From assembly GCA_016933675.1 (NCBI GenBank), contig JAFGAM010000039.1, positions 1-36,930 of the forward strand: 36,930 bases of DNA, read 5' to 3'. This stretch comes from Candidatus Anaeroferrophillacea bacterium. GTDB lineage: Bacteria > Desulfobacterota > Anaeroferrophillalia > Anaeroferrophillales > Anaeroferrophillaceae. Below the pieces are notes generated by a model, which made no database searches, was not told the DNA's origin, and was given only the letters and a program-made list of their open reading frames with translations. The position numbers and the translations under genes are program-made. Positions 9,056 through 18,273 of this stretch are shown here, in pieces (within the stretch, counting starts at the first letter, position 1; each line of letters starts with the position of its first letter).

Positions 9056-9927
9056 CTTCGACACCGAATTTCAACAAGAACCTGACCGATCCCCGGGCGT
9101 TGACCAGCTACGCGTTGAGCACCATAACGGTCGTGTGCGCGATCCTCGCCTGCGTGCCGCTGTTTTCCGTGCTGTTCATGTTGATCGTTCGCGGCGGAAA
9201 ACGGCTTTCCCTGGAAGTTTTTTACTCCCTGCCGCCGACAGCATTCGATTCGGGCGGCGGCTTCGGCAACGCCATCGTCGGTACCGCGGTTATGGTCGGC
9301 ATCGCCTCGCTCATCGCCGTTCCCTTCGGCATCCTGGCGGCGATTTTCCTCGCCGATTTCGGTGCGGATACCCGAATCGCCCGCATCGCGCGCTTCTGTG
9401 CCAAAACGCTCACCGGTCTCCCGTCGATTCTCGCCGGTGTTTTTGCCTACACCGCGGTGGTTATGCTGACCGGCGGCTACTCCTCGGTGGCCGGCGGCAT
9501 CGCCCTTTCAATCCTGATGATACCAACCGTCATGCTGACCGCCGAGGAATCGATCAAGATGGTACCGCGGATCATGCGGGAAGCCGCGGTCGGCATGGGC
9601 TGCACGAAAAGTCAGGTGATGTGGAAGGTCATGCTCCCGGTTGCCATGCCCGGCATGATCACCGGCGTCATGCTCGCCGTGGCCCGGGCATCGGGCGAAA
9701 CCGCACCGTTGCTGTTTACCGCTCTTTTCAGCGACTACTGGATCTTCCAGGGCGGTGCCGGCGATATCATGGAGCCCACCGCATCACTGGCGGTGCTGAT
9801 CTACAACTTCTCCGGCATGCCTTTCGAAAACCAGATCGAACTTGCCTGGGCCGCATCGCTGGTGCTGGTGCTGCTGGTTTTCATCATCAACATCATCAGC
9901 CGTATCATCGGGCAGAAGAAGAAGTAG
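9052..9927 (+). CDS. pstA: Phosphate ABC transporter permease PstA
   Basis: 291 aa, second membrane subunit of the phosphate importer. Six hydrophobic segments are visible, with EAAVGMGCTKSQVMWKVMLP as the EAA loop and RASGETAPLLFTALFSDYW downstream, both characteristic of PstA. It starts inside the pstC stop codon (ATGA, four-base overlap) and is followed 30 bases later by pstB. Together with PstC it forms the channel through which phosphate released by PstS passes. Confidence 0.95.
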   Translation: MTSTPNFNKNLTDPRALTSYALSTITVVCAILACVPLFSVLFMLIVRGGKRLSLEVFYSLPPTAFDSGGGFGNAIVGTAVMVGIASLIAVPFGILAAIFLADFGADTRIARIARFCAKTLTGLPSILAGVFAYTAVVMLTGGYSSVAGGIALSILMIPTVMLTAEESIKMVPRIMREAAVGMGCTKSQVMWKVMLPVAMPGMITGVMLAVARASGETAPLLFTALFSDYWIFQGGAGDIMEPTASLAVLIYNFSGMPFENQIELAWAASLVLVLLVFIINIISRIIGQKKK

Positions 9928-9957
9928 AGCTTCTCTCATTCACCAAGGAGAACCGCA

Positions 9958-10761
9958 ATGGCAGCAGAACAGACAGCCTCCCCTGCAAACGGCGTAGTCA
10001 TCGACTGCATGGTTGATAAAATCTATTATGGCGATTTCCTGGCGGTGCGCGACAGTAAGGTGCCGATCATAAAAAATAGGATAACCGGATTCATCGGTCC
10101 ATCCGGTTGCGGGAAATCGACGGTATTGAAAAGCATCAATCGCATGAATGATCTGGTTCGCATATTTCGCTTTGAAGGCCATGTCCACTTCGAGGGCCAG
10201 GACCTGTACGACGACAAGGTCGATCCGGTCTCCGTCCGGCGCCACATCGGCATGGTTTTTCAGCAGCCGAACCCCTTTTCCATGTCAATTTACGAAAACG
10301 TTGCCTTCGGCCTGCGGCTCAACCGCTTCAAAGGCAATTACGACGAACGGGTGGAGGAAGCGCTCAAGGGTGCCGCGCTCTGGAAGGAAGTGAAAGATAA
10401 ACTGAAAAACAGCGGCCTGTCGCTTTCCGGCGGCCAGCAGCAGCGTCTGTGTATTGCCCGGGCCATCGCGACCAAGCCGGCGGTCCTGCTCATGGACGAA
10501 CCCTGCTCCGCCCTTGATCCGATTGCCACCAGGCAGGTGGAAGAACTGATGCTCGAGCTGAAAAACAATTACACCGTAGCCATTGTGACCCACAATATGC
10601 AGCAGGCCCAGCGGGTTGCCGACAAGACGGCGTTCTTTTCCGTCGATATCTCCAAAGGGGGGCGCACCGGTTATCTGGTGGAAATGGGAGATACCAGGCA
10701 GCTATTCGATGATCCCAGGGAACAGTTGACCAAGGAATACCTTGGTGGCGAGTTCAGTTGA
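9958..10761 (+). CDS. pstB: Phosphate ABC transporter ATPase PstB
   Basis: 267 aa cytoplasmic ATPase that energises phosphate import. Walker A is GPSGCGKST at residues 47-55. The Q-loop reads [20 protein letters not shown], the ABC signature [18 protein letters not shown], Walker [13 protein letters not shown], and the switch histidine is in [10 protein letters not shown]. The KSINRMNDL segment is typical of PstB. AAGGAG precedes ATG 9958 by eight bases. No phoU follows, unlike the classical operon. Instead a second pstS begins 214 bases downstream. Confidence 0.97.
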   Translation: MAAEQTASPANGVVIDCMVDKIYYGDFLAVRDSKVPIIKNRITGFIGPSGCGKSTVLKSINRMNDLVRIFRFEGHVHFEGQDLYDDKVDPVSVRRHIGMVFQQPNPFSMSIYENVAFGLRLNRFKGNYDERVEEALKGAALWKEVKDKLKNSGLSLSGGQQQRLCIARAIATKPAVLLMDEPCSALDPIATRQVEELMLELKNNYTVAIVTHNMQQAQRVADKTAFFSVDISKGGRTGYLVEMGDTRQLFDDPREQLTKEYLGGEFS

Positions 10762-10975
10762 ACCGGGGCGCGTCGCCAACAACTGCTCCAGAATGCCATG
10801 TAAAGGGCCGGCGCCGTGGCCGGTCCGGAATCGTGGTGCGGTTTTTATGCGGTGCGTGGTGTATGTCCCCGCTGCCGACCGTTGGTCAGGTCCGGTTGTC
10901 ACGCAACAAAGCGGACGGAGCGGTTGCGAAGCCCTCAGGATGTCAACCCGAGAGGACAGAGATAAGGGTTACCTT

Positions 10976-12049
10976 ATGAAAAGAAAACTGCTTTTCGTAT
11001 CTGTGGCGGTTGTTGCAGTAATGGTCCTGCTTGGCGGCTGCGGCTCGGACCAGAAGGATACCCCGGCTAAAATCGGGGCGCAGGGGGTCCACCTGGTAGG
11101 AGCCGGGGCAACATTTCCGGCGCCCCTCTACAGGAAATGGATTGCTGCGTACACCGATGAATATCCGGAAATCAGTATAAGTTATGATGCGGTTGGCAGC
11201 GGCGAGGGCATCAAACGTTTTATGGCCGAAACGGCAGATTTCGGCGCCAGTGATGCGGCCATGAAGGACGAGATGATGGCAAACGTCAATCGCGGGGTGC
11301 AACTTGTTCCGGCGACGGCGGGCTCCATCGTCCTGGCCTATAACATCCCGGACCTGGGCGGGATATTACGCTTGCGCCGGGCGGTGTACACCGACATATT
11401 TCTCGGTAAAATTCGTTACTGGAACGATGCCCGGATCAAAGCGGACAATCCGGGACTGCACCTGCCGCGGCTCAACATCGTGACTGTGGTCAGGAGTGAT
11501 TCATCCGGATCGACTTATGCCTTCACGAATCATCTCAGCACCATCAGTGAGGAATGGAAAAACAACGGTCCCGGCACCGGCAAGGAGATCGATTTTCCGG
11601 GCAATTCCATGTTCGGCAGCGGCAACGGGGGGGTAGCGACAAAAATCAAGAATTCCTGGGGGGCGATAGGCTACGTCGAGTACGGCTATGCAAAAAGGGC
11701 GGGGCTTGCCATGTCTTCCCTGGAGAATCGGGCCGGCAATTTCATCTCGCCGAGTGACGCCAGCCCGACCGCAACCCTGGCCAACACCAGCAGGATCATG
11801 CCGGATAACCTCCGCCTGTTCATCCCCGATCCCGAAGGCGCCGATTCCTATCCGATCGTCACGTACAGTTGGCTCTTGTTGTACCGATCCTATCCCGATC
11901 CGGATAAATTGACCGCCCTCAAGGATTTTGTCACCTGGGGCCTGACCCGGGGGCAGACGTATGGCCCGGAATTCGGCTATGCTCCTCTGCCGGCGGAAGT
12001 CGCGGTACGTGCTCTTGATGCCGTGGCCGGGATTGGCGGCAGTCAGTAG
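10976..12049 (+). CDS. Second PstS-like phosphate-binding lipoprotein
   Basis: 357 aa. The signal peptide ends in the lipobox LLGG-C, so the mature protein is probably lipid-anchored. The body is a PstS paralogue: VGAGATFPAPLYRKW, FGASDAAMKD, GSIVLAYNIP, RSDSSGSTYAFTNHLSTIS and YVEYGYAKRAG run parallel to the first PstS. I chose ATG 10976 because it gives a clean lipoprotein signal; the open frame extends back to 10742, into pstB, without a plausible leader. The ribosome site is weak. A second binding protein with different affinity or a signalling role is inference. Confidence 0.92.
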   Translation: MKRKLLFVSVAVVAVMVLLGGCGSDQKDTPAKIGAQGVHLVGAGATFPAPLYRKWIAAYTDEYPEISISYDAVGSGEGIKRFMAETADFGASDAAMKDEMMANVNRGVQLVPATAGSIVLAYNIPDLGGILRLRRAVYTDIFLGKIRYWNDARIKADNPGLHLPRLNIVTVVRSDSSGSTYAFTNHLSTISEEWKNNGPGTGKEIDFPGNSMFGSGNGGVATKIKNSWGAIGYVEYGYAKRAGLAMSSLENRAGNFISPSDASPTATLANTSRIMPDNLRLFIPDPEGADSYPIVTYSWLLLYRSYPDPDKLTALKDFVTWGLTRGQTYGPEFGYAPLPAEVAVRALDAVAGIGGSQ

Positions 12050-12632
12050 TGATACCGCTTTGCACCACGGAAACCTGTTTATCAACCCAGCTGCAATCTT
12101 TGACTTTGTCGGACTGGTATACTAAGAGGATCGGGTTTGCGGTCGTTGGTTTGGCAAAATAGGCGAGCGACTGTGTCCGTGACGGTACTCGGCCCCCTTC
12201 GCAGAGGCGGCGGTTGACTGCGGAACGGACTATTCCGCCGTCGATAGTAATGAATGGCTCAAGGTCACCGTCACACGCCAGAATCGACGGGCCGGCCGGC
12301 GGAGTATGGCACCTTCCGAAGGTTCCGCGACATTGCCAATGGCCGGGGGGGGTGATCGCTCGTACCCGACCGGCGGGCAGCTCGCTGCCAAGCCGGCTGG
12401 GCATTAAGTCGCTGTTGAGGCGCCGGTGGTGAAAGCCCCGTTTTCATCGAGGGGCTGCCGTCATGGCGTCGGCCCGGGCCAGGGCGCGTCAAAGCCCAGA
12501 CCCCGTTGTTTGCAGACGCTCACCAGAGAGCATCTAGAACACAGATTCATTCATGACAGTTCCCCCGGAAAGGGCTTTGAAAGCCTTCCTGCTGCTGGAT
12601 GGGGAACCGTAGGCCCGTGAAAACGTCCGGTC
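12050..12632. other. Gene-free region between pstS2 and the RCK gene
   Basis: 583 bases between convergent genes. Open frames here are short, lack ribosome sites and resemble no family I know. One possible extended -10 element (TGGTATACT, 12115-12123) faces right without a clear -35 or a downstream gene. A tight palindrome GGCTTT-G-AAAGCC lies at 12573-12585. I cannot assign a function. Confidence 0.5.
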
Positions 12633-14693
12633 TCACGCCTCGTTTTCCTTCAAGTGCACCGCGAATCCCATGTTTTTCAGCGCCCGTTCGAGTCGAATGG
12701 CCTGTTGCAGGTAGAGTGGTGCGGGCCATTCTCCCGGGAGGTTTTGGAGAAACTCCCGGGCGGTGCCGATCCCGCCGCCGCTGATTTTGGCCATCTGCCG
12801 CGCCCCTTCGGCAACGGCCCAGTCCGCCGGCCCTTTTTCAACTACCAGGTAGGTGGCGGGCGGCACATGCTCACCCTTTTCGATCCGCCGCAAGCTGTCG
12901 ATGGTGGCCAGCACGGTCAATTCATCGCCCCGGTTAAGCCGTTTGTCGTCACCGGGCAGCCAGGTCGTTTGCCGCTCCCGTCCCTCCACCAGCAGCAGCG
13001 GGACGACCCGGTAACCGTAGGCGATATCCGCCAGGATGCGGCCGATAAGGGTGTCGCCTTCGGTAACAGTGTATCTGGTCACCAGGGTCGTGCGGTCATT
13101 CTGAATGAACAGGTTGGTGATGCTCTCCCCGAAGGCGGCGGCGGCGAAGGCCTCCGCTCCCAGCGCCGAGGAGCACAGTACGGCGGCGTCGGGAAACAGG
13201 TCGGCGATGGGGCCGCTGAAGTGGCGGTCGTAGGCCCGCAGCACCAGGCGGCAGGCTGGGTTGGCCTGTCGCGCCAGCAAGCAGAGCTCCAGGTTCAGCA
13301 GCTCATCGTCGGTGACCGAGATAACCGCCCTGGCGGCATGTATATTGGCGTTTTGCAGGGTCCCGCCGACATCGGACGTGTAGGTCAGAACGGTTGCGGC
13401 GGTGGTCTCGTCAGTTTTGCGGGCCATGACGACATACGGCTGATGGAACTCGGCCAGCAGGGCGGCGATCTGTCTTCCCAGCGGGCCATCTCCCACGAGT
13501 ACGACGTGGTCGCTTGCAGGTGGCCGCTGGCGGCGCGAAAAGTGAAAGCTGGCTTCGAGAATGTGGCTGGTGATCAGGGCGTAGATGGTTCCCACCAGGA
13601 CGGTTCCGGCAACGGTCGTCAGCAGCCCGAACAGGCGCAGCCAGCCGGGCAGGGGCAGGGTGAATCTCAGTTCGTTGCCGAAAAGATCGAAATAACCGCC
13701 GAGCAGCAGGTTCACCGCGGCATAGGCCGCGTCGGTCAGATTCAGGTTCGGACCGAAACCGTAGAACAGGATCATCCCGGTGGAGACCAGCAGGGCCACG
13801 GTAACAAAACAGCTATAAGCTACCCGGCCGATGCGGTTGTGCTGTCCGGGCATGGCCAGCCGCCTGCACGCCGCCGCGGCGAGCGACCGTAGTGAATGGA
13901 ATCGTACCGCTTTTGTCAGACGGGTTTTCCGGTCGGCGGCATGATTTTGCCGCGTCCTTATGACGGCGGGTTCGGCAACGGCGTCGAGTAGCGCACCGTC
14001 CCCGTCCCGTACCGTTTCCAGTAGCAGCAGCCGGTCACCCTGCCGGACCCGGGTGTCGGGACGCCAGCGGTAGAATTCTTCCGCCGCGGGGCTTTCGTCT
14101 CTACGGGTGTGGAGCAGTACTCGCCGATTGCGCCTGCCGATTTCTTCCAGGGACTTGTGGGCCAGGGGGTCTTCCGCCCGGACGTGATGATCCGTGACCC
14201 GCACCAGCCGGTCGTGCAGGCGAAACAGGCCGCGGTTGGTGCTGCCGAAGGCCGCCAGGGTGAAGGTCATGGCGGTGATCTCGGTTGGATCGATGGCGAC
14301 GAAATTATCCAGCCGGCGATCCAGTAGACGGTTGAGTGTTTTCTGCGTCGATCTGACGACGAGCCGGATACGTTGATTTTTACGCCGCGCCACGAACGCG
14401 GCTTCGATGTTGACACGATCGTCCGGGGTGACGAGCAGAATGGTGCAATAACGCTCCAGCCGGCATTTATCCAGCACTTCCGGCCGGCGGCAGTCGCCGA
14501 CCACCAGGCAATCGAGCGTCTGGTCAAGGTGCTCGACATCCCAGTAACGGGGCGGCGTCAGGTCGATGGCGCTGACCGTGACGCCGAACTGCCTGATGAA
14601 ATAAACGCAGTGCTGGCCCAGGCTGCCCAGGCCGCAGACGAGAAAGTGGTCGCCGAAACCGGTAGACCTGTGGGGTGTCGTGCTGCCTGCCAT
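12633..14693 (-). CDS. Two-RCK membrane protein, K+-channel-like without a canonical filter
   Basis: 686 aa. Residues ~15-150 form a TrkA-N Rossmann domain (DHFLVCGLGSLGQHCVYF), followed by an RCK_C-like region (~178-235). Two hydrophobic segments (~289-309 and ~347-370) flank a short loop. A second TrkA-N domain starts near 392 (DHVVLVGDGPLGRQIAALL) with another C-terminal unit (~540-610, TEGDTLIGRILADI). This is the layout of a two-pore-helix cation channel with RCK gates, but the pore loop reads AYAAVNLLLGGYFDLF with no TxGYG filter. It may be a divergent channel, a Trk-like regulator or a membrane sensor. ATG 14693 abuts an AGAAGAGG, so the start is not ideal. It lies 102 bases after DUF3141-TerB on the same strand. 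Confidence 0.75.
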   Translation of the reverse strand: MAGSTTPHRSTGFGDHFLVCGLGSLGQHCVYFIRQFGVTVSAIDLTPPRYWDVEHLDQTLDCLVVGDCRRPEVLDKCRLERYCTILLVTPDDRVNIEAAFVARRKNQRIRLVVRSTQKTLNRLLDRRLDNFVAIDPTEITAMTFTLAAFGSTNRGLFRLHDRLVRVTDHHVRAEDPLAHKSLEEIGRRNRRVLLHTRRDESPAAEEFYRWRPDTRVRQGDRLLLLETVRDGDGALLDAVAEPAVIRTRQNHAADRKTRLTKAVRFHSLRSLAAAACRRLAMPGQHNRIGRVAYSCFVTVALLVSTGMILFYGFGPNLNLTDAAYAAVNLLLGGYFDLFGNELRFTLPLPGWLRLFGLLTTVAGTVLVGTIYALITSHILEASFHFSRRQRPPASDHVVLVGDGPLGRQIAALLAEFHQPYVVMARKTDETTAATVLTYTSDVGGTLQNANIHAARAVISVTDDELLNLELCLLARQANPACRLVLRAYDRHFSGPIADLFPDAAVLCSSALGAEAFAAAAFGESITNLFIQNDRTTLVTRYTVTEGDTLIGRILADIAYGYRVVPLLLVEGRERQTTWLPGDDKRLNRGDELTVLATIDSLRRIEKGEHVPPATYLVVEKGPADWAVAEGARQMAKISGGGIGTAREFLQNLPGEWPAPLYLQQAIRLERALKNMGFAVHLKENEA

Positions 14694-14795
14694 CCTCTTC
14701 TGCCGCTTTTTGGATTGCCTGCTGCTGCTGAAAATATGACGTTGGTTGCCGGTTGCTCTCGGAATATCTTCTTCTGCCCCCTGAATGCTGATCCT

Positions 14796-16916
14796 TTAGG
14801 ACGCCAGCAGCGTTTCGATTTTTTCCAGCAGCTTCTGTTCTTCGAGGTGCAGTACCGTATCGGCCATGGCAATGTTCCGCGCCATTTCGACCGCCGCTTT
14901 CCGGTCCCGGGCGGTTTTGACCATTTTGGGCAGGGCCGCGATGGCCCGCTCGGGGTCGGTCTGCAGCATGCGTGACTGGGTTTTGACCATGTCGCGGAAT
15001 GTTTCGGGTTTGAATTTTTTCAGCCGGGCGTGGCCGCGGATGGCTTCCTGGGCCACCAGATACTCGCATTTGTCCACCGCACCGTCGGCGCTGCAGACCG
15101 CCAGCATGATGCGGACCACCGCCTCCGGGAAACCGCCCGCTTCCATGTCGGCCATCAAGGCGGCGCGATCGCCGGCTGCCGGTTTCTGCTCCTGCGGCGG
15201 GAGGTCGGCCGGGTGCGGTTCTTCCGGCGCCGTCACGGGAAACAGCATCTTCATCCAGGGGTTGTCGTACATCCGGAAAAAGAGCTTCTCCTGGAACAGG
15301 TCACGCTGATCACGATAACAATTAAGGGTGTCGACGATCTGCCTGGAAGCCGCTTCCTGCAGCTGCCGGAAAAGATTGTCTGTGGCGACCGGTTTCCGGT
15401 TTTCCTTCACCGTTTCGGCCATTGCCGCCAGCGGCCAAAAAAATGGGTTCAGATCCGAAACCAGGGTGCGCTGCAGGCGCAGGGGGTGCGTCTGTCGCCA
15501 GACCTCGGCGGTGCAGGTGTTGGTGAACAGCTTGACCCACGGGCTGATCATGCTTTTATAGATTGCGGTGTTGTATTCGGATACCCGGGCTACCGTATCG
15601 AAGGCGGTTTCCTCCTCCAGACCGTCGTCCAGAGCCAGGAGATCGGCAATGTCCCGTTCTTCGAAGCGTACGTCGTAATCCGTGATACCCGCGGTGCCTT
15701 CCTTCTCCGTGATGACCATCTCATACAGGCCGGGCTGCAGGTATTCCATCATGTCCAGGGTGCCGATGATTTCCCTATGTTCCTTGTTGGCCACGCTGCC
15801 GGAGACGAAGATGCCCAGGTGACCGATCTTTTCGTGCAGCATGTATACGATCACCTGCTGACAGCGTCTGATTTCCTCCACGGTGCCGTAGACCTTGGCG
15901 ATCCAGTTGAGGGCTTGCTGGGGCGGGGTGATGTTGTCGCCGTTGGAAGCGAACACCATCATCGGGTCTTTCATCTTTTTCAGGTTGATGGTGCGATTGT
16001 CCCCGATCCGGATTTCACCTTGTTCCAGCTTGTTTCCCACGAACAGGTTCTCGACGATGAAACCGATTTCTTCCCCGGTCATGGTGAAAAAACCGCCCCA
16101 CCACTTCTCGAAGTCCAGGTAGCGTTTCGCCTCGGTGTCCACGTTGGCATACAGGTTGTACTGCTTGCTCCAGATGGTGTTGGCCGGGTTGAGGGTCTCG
16201 AAATTGGCCACCAGGTGGGCGCCGTCGAAGGTGCCGTGGCCCAGATCGCTCATCATGTGGGCCAGCCATGAACCGCCTATCAGACCGCCCTTGTAGCGCA
16301 TGGGGTTGGCCCCTTCGACGCCCGACCAGTAGGACAGCGGGGCGCCGTTGATCACCATGGGGCCGGTGAGGTCCGGGCGGTCGGCCCCTAGCAGGGCTAC
16401 GGCCCAGCCGGCCTGGCAGTTGCCGATCACCGCCGGCTCCAGGGCGTCGGGATGCCGGCGGGCGACCTCTTCGATGAATATGATCTGGGTGTGTTCCACG
16501 TCGGCCAGGGTCTGCCCGGGCATTGGCTCGGGGTAAAAAAGCATGAAATAGACCGGGTGCCCGGCGTCGAAGGCCCGACCGATCTCGGAGTCACGTTTGG
16601 AGCCACCGATTCCCGGGCCGTGGCCGGCGCGGGGATCGATAACCACCACGGGCCGCTGGTTCGGGTCGACGGTCGCGTCATTCGGGGGGATGATTCTCGC
16701 CAGGGCGTAGTTCACCGGCTTTTCCAGTCTGCGGCCGTCGATTATGGTTTCGTAATCAAAGTACAACACCGGCGGCTGGCCTTCCTCGAGATGTTGAAAA
16801 TAGGTGTTGCCCCGTTGGCGCAGTACATCCCAGAACAGGATCGTCCGCTGCCCGGCATCGACCCAGTAGTCGATGCCGTCCTGAAACCAGCTTGCCGGGG
16901 TTGATCGGGTAATCAT
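14796..16916 (-). CDS. DUF3141 (PHA-synthase-like alpha/beta hydrolase) with C-terminal TerB-like domain
   Basis: 706 aa. The N-terminal two thirds match DUF3141, related to poly(3-hydroxyalkanoate) synthases. It has VVIDPRAGHGPGIGG, a nucleophile motif VIGNCQAGWA with C167, an aspartate in FASNGDNITPP (D327) and a histidine in IGHLGIFV (H366), so a C-D-H triad appears intact. Residues ~585-706 look TerB-like (VRIMLAVCSADGAVDKCEY, then basic and acidic helices). Substrate unknown. ATG 16916 is preceded by AAGGAGG at good spacing, so I rejected a longer frame starting at 17024. No phaA/B/phasin genes are nearby, so classical PHA synthesis is not implied. Confidence 0.82.
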   Translation of the reverse strand: MITRSTPASWFQDGIDYWVDAGQRTILFWDVLRQRGNTYFQHLEEGQPPVLYFDYETIIDGRRLEKPVNYALARIIPPNDATVDPNQRPVVVIDPRAGHGPGIGGSKRDSEIGRAFDAGHPVYFMLFYPEPMPGQTLADVEHTQIIFIEEVARRHPDALEPAVIGNCQAGWAVALLGADRPDLTGPMVINGAPLSYWSGVEGANPMRYKGGLIGGSWLAHMMSDLGHGTFDGAHLVANFETLNPANTIWSKQYNLYANVDTEAKRYLDFEKWWGGFFTMTGEEIGFIVENLFVGNKLEQGEIRIGDNRTINLKKMKDPMMVFASNGDNITPPQQALNWIAKVYGTVEEIRRCQQVIVYMLHEKIGHLGIFVSGSVANKEHREIIGTLDMMEYLQPGLYEMVITEKEGTAGITDYDVRFEERDIADLLALDDGLEEETAFDTVARVSEYNTAIYKSMISPWVKLFTNTCTAEVWRQTHPLRLQRTLVSDLNPFFWPLAAMAETVKENRKPVATDNLFRQLQEAASRQIVDTLNCYRDQRDLFQEKLFFRMYDNPWMKMLFPVTAPEEPHPADLPPQEQKPAAGDRAALMADMEAGGFPEAVVRIMLAVCSADGAVDKCEYLVAQEAIRGHARLKKFKPETFRDMVKTQSRMLQTDPERAIAALPKMVKTARDRKAAVEMARNIAMADTVLHLEEQKLLEKIETLLAS

Positions 16917-17300
16917 GGCAAATCCTCCTTCGCCGATTTTCGCCCGGGTATACTCCAGACGTTGTGTAGCTGTTCCGTTTGGTGATGCCGGGAAATGATG
17001 CCGGATATGACCGTATAGGAACATGCTGTTCAGGACAGGTTAGGATGAGATGAATTATTTAGAAATTTTGTCCGATTTTTCAAGGGGTTGGGCGTTGCGG
17101 ATGACGGCGTTGGTGAACCCGTGGATCACCTGAGACGGGATTGATGGATACCGTCGGAAATACCACCGGAAACGATTCGAGGTCAGTCCCTTTCAGGGGA
17201 CAATGCGGGACTGCAAAAAAGACTCATAATGCTGATATCCTGGGGCTTTTTAACGATAACGGCGCTTTTCGGACAAAAACTGGCGGAGGAAATTTAGTCC
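16917..17300. other. Gene-free region upstream of the DUF3141 gene
   Basis: 384 bases. Bases 17040-17090 are AT-rich and probably hold the minus-strand promoter of the DUF3141 gene, but I find no clean -35/-10 pair. No gene is supported. Confidence 0.45.
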
Positions 17301-17435
17301 TGCGGGTTGCCGGGTGTCGCGGTGCTGCGGCGGACGATATGTCGCCGAACCTCGGGGGAGCGGCCGCCTTTCAGGGCGATCACCGGCTTGATCCGGGTGA
17401 CGGGGCGGCGGGTGCTGAGAAACTTCTTCACGTTG
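17301..17435 (-). pseudogene. 135-bp relic of the CoA-ligase/GNAT gene
   Basis: By hand alignment without gaps, 17301-17435 matches 5814-5948 inside the acetyltransferase gene, with 15 differences (about 89% identity), mostly transitions. The encoded peptide KKFLSTRRPVTRIKPVIALK continues through GGRSPEVRRHIVRRSTATPG, against KKFLSACRSVARIKPVIALK and SGRSPEVRRHIGRRSAATPG in the full gene. The frame is still open, but nothing flanking it resembles the rest of the gene. Similarity stops sharply after CGTTG at the right edge. It is a gene fragment left by duplication or transfer, not an independent gene. Confidence 0.85.
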
Positions 17436-17493
17436 ATTGAAGATGGAATGGATGTGAAGCCGCCATGAAAAGGGCGAGCCGGCGGTGTACGGC

Positions 17494-17531
17494 AAAAAGT
17501 CGGCCGGCCGATGACAGTCATCGGCCGGCCG
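17494..17531 (-). terminator. Terminator of the cysteine-motif protein gene
   Basis: Perfect inverted repeat of 15-base arms around one central base (CGGCCGGCCGATGAC-A-GTCATCGGCCGGCCG, 17501-17531). On the minus strand it is followed by ACTTTTTG. It begins 34 bases after the stop of the minus-strand gene ending at 17565, so it is a convincing Rho-independent terminator. Confidence 0.85.
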
Positions 17532-17564
17532 GGGAGGAGGGGGAGAGAGTGGTTCCGGTTATGT

Positions 17565-18011
17565 TCAGGCAGCCGCTGGTTGTGCCTTGCGCCAGCCGGC
17601 CGTGGTGAATGCCTGCATACGCTTGATGCTCCAATTCTTCAGTGCCTCGGCATACGTGCGTTTGTCCACGCGGGAAATTTCCAGCAACGCTTCGCGTTCC
17701 CTCAGGCTTTCAGTGAAGTCGGTTGGGGTGATGCCCTGCCAGGTGGAATAGCGTTCGTCGAAAACGAATGCCGGGGTGATGCGCGCCGCCGGGATATCGA
17801 ACCTGCCGAGCAGGAAACGTATCTGCTCCATGTCGTACTCGATGATCCAGCCATTGTCGTGCAGCATGGTGGCGGGATCGATCTTCACCTTGTCGCTGCA
17901 GGCCGGGCAATATACCGTGAGAATAACCGCGGGCGGCAGGATGTTGTTCAGATTGTTGAACTGGGCCTTTTCGCTGTTGCACTGACAGGGAATTTCAATC
18001 TTCATGCACAT
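17565..18011 (-). CDS. Uncharacterised 148-aa protein with CxC...CxxC motif
   Basis: I do not recognise the family. The N-terminus carries IPCQCN and VYCPACSDKVKID, which together could bind zinc through four cysteines (C9, C11, C35, C38). The remainder is mixed alpha/beta without membrane segments or signal peptide (WIIEYDMEQIRFLLGRFDIP, then a helical, basic C-terminus ending RKAQPAAA). Probably cytoplasmic. GGAGG lies five bases before ATG 18011; an ATG two codons later is also possible. A promoter (18092-18120) and a strong terminator (17494-17531) bracket it, so it is a monocistronic unit. Confidence 0.8.
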   Translation of the reverse strand: MCMKIEIPCQCNSEKAQFNNLNNILPPAVILTVYCPACSDKVKIDPATMLHDNGWIIEYDMEQIRFLLGRFDIPAARITPAFVFDERYSTWQGITPTDFTESLREREALLEISRVDKRTYAEALKNWSIKRMQAFTTAGWRKAQPAAA

Positions 18012-18091
18012 GGTGTCCTCCGCGGTGTTCCGGTGTTGTCCGGCGGACTACCGGGATCGAGTCAAACCATTCATTGTTAATTAATAAAATC

Positions 18092-18120
18092 TTCTTAGTA
18101 TTCTTTTTGGGCGGTGTCAA
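18092..18120 (-). promoter_or_regulatory. Sigma-70-type promoter of the cysteine-motif gene
   Basis: On the minus strand TTGACA (18115-18120), 17-base spacer, TAAGAA (18092-18097) in an AT-rich tract about 80 bases before the gene start. The -35 is perfect; the -10 is only fair. Confidence 0.55.
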
Positions 18121-18273
18121 GAAAAAAATTACGGCCATGGTGGAATCGTGGTCGGGCCCCGGCAGGAGCGGCATGGGGCTGGTGTGGTCGTGGATTTTAC
18201 CGTCAGGACATGTTATGCTGGTTCACATGAACGTTTTTGATCCGGTCCCGGTGAATCGAACCCGGAGTATGCC

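Noticed and set aside
10742-10975. Longer N-terminus for the second PstS, overlapping pstB
   Set aside because: It would bury the lipoprotein signal peptide 78 residues inside the protein.
12085-12404. Possible small gene or RNA after pstS2
   Set aside because: Only an isolated -10-like element and short frames; no -35, terminator or similarity to support it.
16917-17024. Longer N-terminus for the DUF3141 protein
   Set aside because: The extension crosses the ribosome site AAGGAGG that precedes ATG 16916 and adds no family similarity.
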